Source of the DNA: CBDCRK01 sp965220955
GTDB taxonomy: Bacteria > Desulfobacterota > Binatia > Bin18 > CBDCRK01
Direction of reading: 5' to 3'
DNA: 64,000 nt
NCBI GenBank assembly: GCA_965220955.1
Contig: CBDCRK010000023.1
Location: 1-64,000, forward strand
A program made the position numbers and the translations under genes. This document shows, one piece after another, positions 25,138 through 31,484 of this stretch. The stretch's first letter is position 1. Each line of letters starts with the position of its first letter. The notes under the pieces were generated by a model, which saw only the letters and a program-made list of their open reading frames with translations, ran no database searches and had not been told where the DNA came from.

Positions 25138-25731
25138 CTACCGGGCTTTCTTGTACTGGTAAGACACCAGATCTCTGCCGGCACCGGGCCGGGTGAAACG
25201 ACGCTCGCGTGGAGTTCCCTTCTGTATCTCCGGCCACACTCCGGCAACCGGCTCGGAGCCCTCACGCGCGGTTGCCACCGGTGCTCGATCTCCAAGGAGT
25301 GGTTTCTGACGTACATCGATTTCAGGCACATTGTAGCTGAACTCAATAGGAATACCATTGGGGTCAAAGGTATAAATGGAATGTATGAAGCCATGGTCAA
25401 TCACGTCAGAGACCTCCAGGTCTGCCACAACTAGTTTATCTCTTAACGCCCACAGATCATCGGCCGAGTCTACGCCAAACGAGACATGGTCGAATATAAA
25501 GGGTCCGCGCACTGGCATGCCGTGTGGCTTTTCCTCCATTGCCTCAACCCCGTTCCATTCGAAGAACGCTACCGTGTCGGTCGCAGACAGCTCGAAGAAA
25601 TAATGGCGGAAGCCAGGCTGCCCCAGGCTTGCTATCAGACGCATGCTCAGAAGGTCACGCCAAAAGCGAACGGTCTTATCCATATTGCCAGTGGCAAATG
25701 CCAGGTGGTTAACACCAGTGAAGCGAATCAT
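25138..25731 (-). CDS. VOC-family (glyoxalase/dioxygenase-like) protein
   Basis: A 197-residue vicinal-oxygen-chelate protein with two beta-alpha-beta-beta-beta modules. Likely metal ligands are His of VNHLAFATGN, His of FDHVSFGVDSADD and the Glu of GIPIEFSYN, the usual H-H-E set of dioxygenase- or lyase-type VOC enzymes. The last 50 residues are an extended basic tail (GTPRERRFTRPGAGRDL) that is not part of the fold. It heads the leftward group with the SDR and the glutaredoxin-DinB gene. The substrate is unknown. Confidence 0.82.
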   Translation of the reverse strand: MIRFTGVNHLAFATGNMDKTVRFWRDLLSMRLIASLGQPGFRHYFFELSATDTVAFFEWNGVEAMEEKPHGMPVRGPFIFDHVSFGVDSADDLWALRDKLVVADLEVSDVIDHGFIHSIYTFDPNGIPIEFSYNVPEIDVRQKPLLGDRAPVATAREGSEPVAGVWPEIQKGTPRERRFTRPGAGRDLVSYQYKKAR

Positions 25732-25782
25732 AGCGTCCGCCGTGTTATATGGTGACTCAGTTCATAGGTCCGAACTTGTCGC

Positions 25783-26583
25783 CTAGTTCTCAGAAGTGGC
25801 AGGGGGAACTTCATACTCCCAGGTGAGAGTAATCACCCCTCCCTCTCCGGAACTGCGAGAGAAGGAACTCTGGGGAGAAATATGGGAGGGGATTTCTGGG
25901 TAGCGCTGACGGACTTCTTCAATTGCTTGCGCAACAAGAGTCTCTTCATCTGGCACAGTAGCACCGTCGGCAACGTGGGATAGTTCTGAGGTATGTATCG
26001 AAACCGTGAGGGTGGTACGAATAGAAGATGAAAGGGGTTGAGGAGTTGGCTCCAACGACGCCGAGGGAGAAAGGGCCTCAGAACCGGGGACGGAAGCCTC
26101 CTTGGTTACTTCTTCTGCAGCCGCTTCGGCGACCTCCTCTGCAGCCGCTTCGGCGACCTCCTCTGCAGCCGCTTCGGCGACCTCTTCTTCCTTAGGAGAG
26201 GACTCAACCGCAGGCTCCTTCTTTCGCTCCGTCCTTCGTCTTACCGGCCTTCCCTCCCCTCTCTCAACTCGGTCTCTTTGCTCTCCCTCAACAAGCCCAT
26301 GGGTAAGGTATTGGACGGAGTCTGTAGAAAGGGTGTCAAGCGCTTCCTCAATCAGATCACCAGCCTTATCGGCTGTGGAAGCGTCAACGTCAAAATCCCC
26401 AATAACAGTGAAGAACAAGTCTTCTCCAGAATGAGCCGACCCAAGATTGCCTGAGACGCTATGCTCAAGATAACGGACACGGGGATGATGGAGTGCCTTA
26501 AGCGTATCCATAGCAGCTTGATCAGCAGCCTCTGGGGAGGAAGCCCGAACCTCAAAAACAGCAGTGGCAAAAAAGTTCAGCAT
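25783..26583 (-). CDS. Two-domain hypothetical protein with Glu/Ala repeat linker
   Basis: A 266-residue acidic protein. Residues 1-90 (MLNFFATAVFEVRASSPEAA onward) and 185-260 (TTLTVSIHTSELSH onward) look like two similar alpha/beta modules, each with an early strand, then a helix with A-Q-A-I-E-E-V or A-A-M-D-T-L-K-type residues. They are joined by a disordered linker that contains three copies of the octapeptide EEVAEAAA. The fold and function are unknown. It is separated from the VOC gene by 50 nt in the same direction. Confidence 0.6.
   Translation of the reverse strand: MLNFFATAVFEVRASSPEAADQAAMDTLKALHHPRVRYLEHSVSGNLGSAHSGEDLFFTVIGDFDVDASTADKAGDLIEEALDTLSTDSVQYLTHGLVEGEQRDRVERGEGRPVRRRTERKKEPAVESSPKEEEVAEAAAEEVAEAAAEEVAEAAAEEVTKEASVPGSEALSPSASLEPTPQPLSSSIRTTLTVSIHTSELSHVADGATVPDEETLVAQAIEEVRQRYPEIPSHISPQSSFSRSSGEGGVITLTWEYEVPPATSEN
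26114..26185. repeat. 24-bp tandem repeat, three copies
   Basis: Three nearly identical 24-nt units starting at 26114, 26138 and 26162 encode EEVAEAAA repeats in the protein at 25783-26583. The unit is a multiple of three, so copy-number change keeps the frame. Confidence 0.8.
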
Positions 26584-26638
26584 AAGTAAGTCCTTTTTAT
26601 ATAACCGAACGCCATTCTCTGCAAGTGAGCCATCTACC

Positions 26639-26666
26639 TTGACAACTTACCCATTAAGATTACAAT
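26639..26666 (+). promoter_or_regulatory. Putative sigma-70 promoter
   Basis: TTGACA (26639-26644) and TACAAT (26661-26666) are separated by 16 nt. It faces a region with no large rightward gene, only the mini-ORF at 26830 and hairpins. Confidence 0.4.
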
Positions 26667-26829
26667 AGTTGTTGCGGTTGAGGTAGACACAGGCCTCTAA
26701 GCGTTGCTACTCTTGCAATCCGGCAGGAGGCGGCGGACCGGGCCTCGGGCCAGCATCCGGCGGCTGGTTCCTGGCAAGCGGACCCTGGACCCGCGACATG
26801 GGTGCGCCGAGAAAGGAGGTGATCCAGTT

Positions 26830-26871
26830 ATGAGTAAATCTATGGTGATCTGTGAGGTGGTGGCCTCCTAG
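26830..26871 (+). CDS. 13-residue mini-ORF with an extended Shine-Dalgarno
   Basis: ATG at 26830 opens a 13-codon frame (MSKSMVICEVVAS). It is preceded by AGAAAGGAGGTGATCCAG (26810-26827), an 18-nt sequence complementary to the 3' end of bacterial 16S rRNA, far longer than a normal ribosome-binding site. AGGAGG (26814-26819) can pair with CCTCCT (26864-26869) inside the ORF and hide the site. A promoter-like sequence lies about 165 nt upstream. It could be a leader peptide or a small-RNA-encoded peptide. No structural gene follows on this strand, so a function cannot be assigned. It may be a chance open frame. Confidence 0.35.
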   Translation: MSKSMVICEVVAS

Positions 26872-26894
26872 GCCGGCTAACCCAAAAATTTGTG

Positions 26895-26992
26895 GGTGGT
26901 CGCTTGGGGGGCACCCAGGCACCACCGAAACCCCGGCAGCCTGCACTATCACCTGCGGGACGGCCCCACAGCCGATATACTGTCGGGGTTTC
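26895..26992 (+). other. Structured intergenic element, two strong hairpins
   Basis: GGTGGT (26895-26900) pairs with ACCACC (26921-26926). A 13-bp stem with one G-U pair joins 26927-26939 and 26980-26992 around a 40-nt loop. The second stem overlaps the 3' end of the ABC1 kinase gene, which is read on the other strand. The element could be a non-coding RNA tail, a terminator or a regulatory fold. It does not match a riboswitch family that I know. Confidence 0.35.
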
Positions 26993-28346
26993 TTGTATCC
27001 GCACCAACAAAGTTACCACCATCACTCAAAAAGGGCAGCAGGGTGGTAAAGAGATTGACCTCAGAACCAAGCTGTTTGCCCAGGCCACTTAACAGTCCCA
27101 TCACCCTCCCAACCAGAACTAAATCACTCGGCGCCTCAACAATGGGGTCGTTCCTAAGCGCTTGGGAGACCTCCTCATTGAAACGTTCTACCATCTCCGG
27201 GTCAGCATACGCTTTGTTCTCTCTGACCGCATGACCAAGCATGGCCTCCCCTAAGGTGAGGAGGCTTTCGCTGCCGCCATTTCTGGTAACAAAGCCAAGT
27301 CTCCTGAAAGACTTCACAATAGCAGCAGTGTCCTGAGAGAGGATGGCGGCAGCGAGCTGTGCCATCTCTAATGGAAACTCAGGCGGCAGATCCTTGGTAA
27401 GACCAAAATCAAGAAAAACAATCCGTGGGCCAGGCTGCACAAGAAGGTTGCCCGGATGGGGATCAGCGTGAAAGATGCCGTCCACCAGAACTTGCTGGCA
27501 ATAGACCTCGGTGAGTTTTTGCGCCACTGCCCGCGTATCGATCCCCGCTGCTTTTAGCACATCTACATTAGTTACCTTGATCCCTTCCATGTACTCCATC
27601 ACCAGCATCTTACGGGTGGTGTACTCCCAGTAGATACTGGGGACAAGGACATCGTCTCGGGCGGCAAAGTTATGGGCAATTCGTTCGGCGTTTTGCCCCT
27701 CGTGAATAAAGTTCAGCTCCAGGGGAACGTATTTACGGACCTCGCGTAGAACAATGTTAAAGTTAAATTTGCGCTCCAGGCGAGCTAAAAGGTTAATAAA
27801 AAAAGTAAAGTTGCGCAGATCAAGGTCAATGATCGCGGCAATCTCAGGGTACTGTACCTTAACGGCCACACGCCGGCCATCTTTTAGCCTGGCCTCGTGT
27901 ACCTGAGCCAGGGAGGCCGAGGCCAAGGGAGTAGAAGAAAAGAAGGAAAAAACCTCGCCCAGTGGACCATCCAACTCTCTCTCTACCTCCATTTGGATAA
28001 CGGAGAATGGTTTAGGTGGGACGCGGTCGTGAAGCCGGGAGAGAACATCCACATATTGCTGAGGCAGGATATCCGCGCGCGAGCCAACAAACTGGCAGGC
28101 TTTAATCAGCAGTCCCTCCAGACGTGTAGCCGTGCGATAAACCAACTCGGCACTGCGACGGTGATGCCGGGCATAACGCTGCGCAAGATCCCTTCGGCTA
28201 ATTAATCTGCCGTAAGCCTGAATGATCTTATACCCGCCATAGATGCGACCAACCATCTGTGCCATCAGCAGAAAACGAGCCATACGCATCCAACGAGAGA
28301 GCAAACGGAAACCCATAGGAGCAGCGCCAGATTGTGACACAGCCAT
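26949..28346 (-). CDS. ABC1/UbiB-family atypical kinase
   Basis: A 465-residue ADCK/UbiB-like protein. The family K-x-G-Q motif appears as KACQFVGSRADILP at 82-85, where Cys replaces the conserved Gly. The A-rich nucleotide loop ASASLAQVHEA, the Lys of RVAVKVQYP, HADPHPGNLL and LDFGL follow. The N-terminal 40 residues are basic and hydrophobic and may bind the membrane. UbiB-type proteins support isoprenoid quinone or lipid metabolism. The altered K-x-G-Q could change its ATPase/kinase behaviour. The last residues reach into the structured element downstream. Neighbours do not indicate a pathway. Confidence 0.85.
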   Translation of the reverse strand: MAVSQSGAAPMGFRLLSRWMRMARFLLMAQMVGRIYGGYKIIQAYGRLISRRDLAQRYARHHRRSAELVYRTATRLEGLLIKACQFVGSRADILPQQYVDVLSRLHDRVPPKPFSVIQMEVERELDGPLGEVFSFFSSTPLASASLAQVHEARLKDGRRVAVKVQYPEIAAIIDLDLRNFTFFINLLARLERKFNFNIVLREVRKYVPLELNFIHEGQNAERIAHNFAARDDVLVPSIYWEYTTRKMLVMEYMEGIKVTNVDVLKAAGIDTRAVAQKLTEVYCQQVLVDGIFHADPHPGNLLVQPGPRIVFLDFGLTKDLPPEFPLEMAQLAAAILSQDTAAIVKSFRRLGFVTRNGGSESLLTLGEAMLGHAVRENKAYADPEMVERFNEEVSQALRNDPIVEAPSDLVLVGRVMGLLSGLGKQLGSEVNLFTTLLPFLSDGGNFVGADTRNPDSISAVGPSRR

Positions 28347-28693
28347 ACTCTTTGACTTTCAGAATAAACGTTTAAGCATCGACCTTCAGATAAGCAAAGA
28401 CACCCCCCCTATTTGGCCGTTACAACGATAGGGGCTTACATATAAGTTGTGTTTTGCCTAGCTAACCGCTGATCACGAGTAGCGGCAGCTGAATAATGCT
28501 GGCAGAATAGCAGGAGATGAGGGGCCAGGATAGTCACCTTGTGATGTTGACACTTTGAGATAGCGAATCCTATGATTGCAGGACTTAGCCTTGTGGCAAG
28601 TCAGGGCGGAGCAAGCTTTCGTAGACTCTTGTCCCGGCTAAGACTTCTCTGCTAGGACAGGCAAAGGAATGAATGAATAAGGAGGAGGCATAA
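28347..28693. other. Intergenic region between ABC1 and LLM genes
   Basis: About 350 bases between divergent genes. A promoter for the LLM gene is seen at 28547-28576. I see no other gene, RNA or repeat in it. Confidence 0.5.
28547..28576 (+). promoter_or_regulatory. Sigma-70 promoter of the LLM oxidoreductase gene
   Basis: TTGACA (28547-28552) and TATGAT (28571-28576) with an 18-nt spacer lie about 120 nt before the ATG at 28694. Confidence 0.5.
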
Positions 28694-29773
28694 ATGAAGT
28701 TTGGTATGATGTATGAGATCCAGATCCCAGAGCCCCACTATCCGGGGATTGTCAAAGACACATATAACCAGGTGATAGCCCAGGTGATGCTGGCCGAGGA
28801 GATGGGATTTGAATACTTTTGGACAGTTGAGCATCACTTTCTTTCTGAGTTTTCCTACTGCCCGGCTCCAGAGGTGCTCTATGGTGCTATATCACAGCGG
28901 ACCAGCACCATTCGCATTGGCCATGCAGTAGCGCTCTTGCCCCCGCAATATAATCACCCCATTCGAGTAGCCGAACGAGCCGCAGTCCTTGACATTCTTA
29001 GCAATGGCCGTATGGACCTAGGGACTGGACGTTCCACCACGCTTATTGAAATGGGAGGATTTGCCATTGACCCAGAAGAGACGCGTGCCATGTGGGAAGA
29101 AGCGTTGTCTATTATCCCACGCATGTGGCTAGAGGATCCTTTCTCGCACGAAGGACATTATTTCAAGATTCCGCCCCGCTCGGTCATTCCCAAACCGATC
29201 CAACAGCCTCACCCCCCCCTGTGGGTAGCGTGTTCCCAGCCGGACAGTTTTACTGTTGCTGGGCAAAAGGGTATCGGTGCCCTGTGTTTTAATATTGGCG
29301 CGGCTGATGAATTGACCAGGCGGGTGCAACTGTATCACGAGGGGATTCGCCAAGCAGAGCCTGTTGGCGCCTTTGTTAATGCGCAGGTGGCGGCGCTGGG
29401 CATTGTCCACTGCGCGGAGAGCGATGAAAAAGCGCGGGAGGTGGGTGGCCCGGCGGGAGAGTGGTTCCTCAACAAATCCATCCAGCTCTACCGACCGTGG
29501 CAGGAACAAGGGGTAAAGGTGCCTGACTCGTATAAATTTGCAGTAGGGGCTGTGCAGGGAGAACGATCGGGGAAGTCCTTAGAAGAGTTAATTGAGACCG
29601 GGACGTTTTGTATGGGAGATCCGGATACCTGCATTCGCATCCTCAAAAAATTTGAAGCGGCCGGGGTGGATCAGGTTCTGTGTTTTATGCAGTTCGGGGG
29701 CCTTCCCCACCAGAACATCATGGACTCCATTCGACTGTTTGGGAAATATGTAATCCCGTATTTTCGGCCTTAA
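28694..29773 (+). CDS. LLM-class flavin/F420-dependent oxidoreductase
   Basis: A 359-residue luciferase-like monooxygenase-fold enzyme, longer than the 290-residue LLM genes in this window. MKFGMMYEIQIPEPHYPGIV, EEMGFEYFWTVEHHFLSEFS, RIGHAVALLPPQYNHPIRVA and LDILSNGRMDLGTGRS are the family core. The EHHF and Q-Y-N-H-P segments resemble FMN-dependent bacterial luciferase-type and alkanal monooxygenases, so FMN rather than F420 is possible. A strong ribosome-binding site (AAGGAGGAGG) precedes the ATG. Confidence 0.88.
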   Translation: MKFGMMYEIQIPEPHYPGIVKDTYNQVIAQVMLAEEMGFEYFWTVEHHFLSEFSYCPAPEVLYGAISQRTSTIRIGHAVALLPPQYNHPIRVAERAAVLDILSNGRMDLGTGRSTTLIEMGGFAIDPEETRAMWEEALSIIPRMWLEDPFSHEGHYFKIPPRSVIPKPIQQPHPPLWVACSQPDSFTVAGQKGIGALCFNIGAADELTRRVQLYHEGIRQAEPVGAFVNAQVAALGIVHCAESDEKAREVGGPAGEWFLNKSIQLYRPWQEQGVKVPDSYKFAVGAVQGERSGKSLEELIETGTFCMGDPDTCIRILKKFEAAGVDQVLCFMQFGGLPHQNIMDSIRLFGKYVIPYFRP

Positions 29774-29810
29774 TGGTCAATGGCCTAGGAAGGACAAAGG
29801 AAACAGGACA

Positions 29811-30394
29811 ATGAACAGATATACAGTGCTTCTTGGCCGTTTGGCGAGCCCTGCCGCCAACGAACCCCAGGCTACCTTAGGCTGGCAATTGTCCCGTTGG
29901 CTTCCCGCCAGTGGGCTCTTTGGCGCCAATGGCATGTAGTTTGGCCCAGATGGGCGTCTCTATGTAGAACAGGCATACGGGTAGATTCACAGGGTCAGGT
30001 GTCAACAGTGACTATCGGCCTCACTCAGCCATGCGATGTTATTGCCGCAAGTGATGGGGCGTTTTTCATTAGTGAGACAGGGAAAGGGCGGGTGATTAGA
30101 GTGGAACAAAACGGAACCGTCTCTACGGTCTTTGAAGGTCTTGCCAAACCTAAAGGAATTGCTCTGCGACAAGATACCCTCCTTGCCCTGGACCACGGCA
30201 CAAAAGAGCTATGTGCCCTCAACCTTGCCACCAGGCAGTAACAAGTCCTCGCCTCCCACCTTCCCATTGGCTATCCAGCGGGTCTCACCCGTGGTCCCAT
30301 GGACTTCCCTGGTGGTCTAGCCATAGGCTCTGACGGAACAATCTACATTGCCGGTGACGGCGAAGGCAGCGTGCTGACGTTGCAGAAAAGTTAG
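29811..30394 (+). pseudogene. SMP-30/gluconolactonase-like beta-propeller, decayed
   Basis: ATG at 29811 opens a frame with FGANGM followed by TAG, then FGPDGRLYVEQAYG and another TAG. The frame then shifts (ISETGKGRVIRVEQNGT; KGIALRQDTLLALDHGTKEL), with a TAA near 30239 and the end piece PGGLAIGSDGTIYIAGDGEG. These are blades of a six-bladed SMP-30/gluconolactonase-like propeller. Multiple stops and a shift show decay, not one sequencing error. It follows the LLM gene by 37 nt in the same direction. Confidence 0.7.
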
Positions 30395-30421
30395 GCCTAG
30401 GAATAAGGTGTAAGCTTCAGC

Positions 30422-31276
30422 TTATTTTGGCTCGATCCACCGATTGAACCGGGGAGTGCGTTTTTCCTGAAATGCTCTGACATCCTCCTCTGCATCAGGA
30501 TGGTGATCCGTAACTGCGGTTTTGGAGGCGATCTCATCCAGCGCCTGAGCAAAGGTCATTTCGGCGGCGTTATAGATAGAGCGCTTGAGCATGCGCATGG
30601 CCACTTGGGGCCCGCTTGCCAGCTCGCGGGCCAGGTCTATAGTGCGGTCCATAAGCTCATTTTCCGGTACAACTTCATGCACTAGTCCTAGTTCCAAGGC
30701 CTCGGTCGCAGACACAATGCGCTTGCGCATCAGGAAATCCATGGTCTTGGCCACGCCTAAGAGCTGCACCAGCAAGAACTGGCCTCCCTCGTCCGGTAGC
30801 AGCCCAAAGCGCAAGGTTGCGCTTCCCAGGCGCGCTTCGTTAGAGGCAATACGAAAATCGCAGGAGAGCGCTAGCGAGAAACCTGTCTGAATGGCCACAC
30901 CGTTAAGGGCAGCAATGGTGAGCTTATCCAGGCTGCGTACCGTCGTGTTCAGCGGTTGTGAAAGCACGCGGAGCCCGTTGTAAGTGCCAGTGGGGTTATG
31001 ATGTCCAGGCGGAATGTCCGGCACCAACGCCTCTGCTCTCCCATCGCCCACCGGACGGCTGGTAATGTCATCGCCAGCTGAAAATGCTCGTCCGGAACCG
31101 CTAAAGATTACCACACGAATGGTGTCGTCCATCTGTGCCTGGATCAGGGTCTCTACCAGATCACGCTTCATGTGGTGGGTCATTCCGTTTAGTCTTTCGG
31201 GCTGGTTAAACGTGATCAGTGTGATCCCGGGGTCGTAGACCGCGACCTCGAATCCGCGGAGATTTCCTGAGTGCAT
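30422..31276 (-). CDS. Enoyl-CoA hydratase/isomerase family protein
   Basis: A 284-residue crotonase-fold enzyme. ITLITFNQPERLNGMTHHM, VVIFSGSGRAFSAGDDI and AALNGVAIQTGFSLALSCDF give the CoA-binding and oxyanion-hole parts. The later acid site is LLPDEGGQFLL, where Asp/Glu act in catalysis. ATG at 31276 follows AAGGGAAA; the TTG at 31291 is less likely. It probably hydrates or isomerises an acyl-CoA in a beta-oxidation-like path. The end (FQEKRTPRFNR) is typical of the family. It is a cytoplasmic trimer/hexamer type. Confidence 0.88.
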   Translation of the reverse strand: MHSGNLRGFEVAVYDPGITLITFNQPERLNGMTHHMKRDLVETLIQAQMDDTIRVVIFSGSGRAFSAGDDITSRPVGDGRAEALVPDIPPGHHNPTGTYNGLRVLSQPLNTTVRSLDKLTIAALNGVAIQTGFSLALSCDFRIASNEARLGSATLRFGLLPDEGGQFLLVQLLGVAKTMDFLMRKRIVSATEALELGLVHEVVPENELMDRTIDLARELASGPQVAMRMLKRSIYNAAEMTFAQALDEIASKTAVTDHHPDAEEDVRAFQEKRTPRFNRWIEPK

Positions 31277-31361
31277 GGTTTCCCTTAGCAAATACTCGTA
31301 GAAAGTACTCGGCTATCTAATCCTCGTCAATGGTCGGGGATTAGCAAGGAAACTAAGGGAG

Positions 31362-31387
31362 AAAAGGGGTAGATTCCTACCCCTTTT
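31362..31387. terminator. Bidirectional stem-loop terminator
   Basis: AAAAGGGGTAG (31362-31372) and CTACCCCTTTT (31377-31387) form an 11-bp stem with a 4-nt loop. The run of T follows on either strand. It isolates the minus-strand hydratase gene from the aminopeptidase region. Confidence 0.6.
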
Positions 31388-31412
31388 AGCACCTAGGAGA
31401 AGAGTGTATCCT

Positions 31413-31457
31413 ATGGGCAAGAAAGCAAGAAAGAGCAAAAGAAAAGCTAGTGGCTAA
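31413..31457 (+). CDS. 14-residue lysine/arginine-rich mini-ORF
   Basis: ATG at 31413 to TAA at 31457 encodes MGKKARKSKRKASG, with more than half basic residues. AGGAG lies 13 nt upstream, longer than ideal. It sits between the terminator and the aminopeptidase gene, so it could be a leader peptide or simply a chance frame. Confidence 0.25.
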   Translation: MGKKARKSKRKASG

Positions 31458-31484
31458 CGGCTGAAGGCCCACAAGGAGGCAACC

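Noticed and set aside
26810..26827. 3' end of a 16S rRNA gene
   Set aside because: Only about 18 nt match the rRNA end, and the neighbouring sequence has none of the preceding conserved 16S sequence; treated as an extended Shine-Dalgarno.
26707..26952. Minus-strand 81-codon frame over the hairpin region
   Set aside because: Pro/Gly-rich translation driven by GC-rich palindromes; no start site or family.
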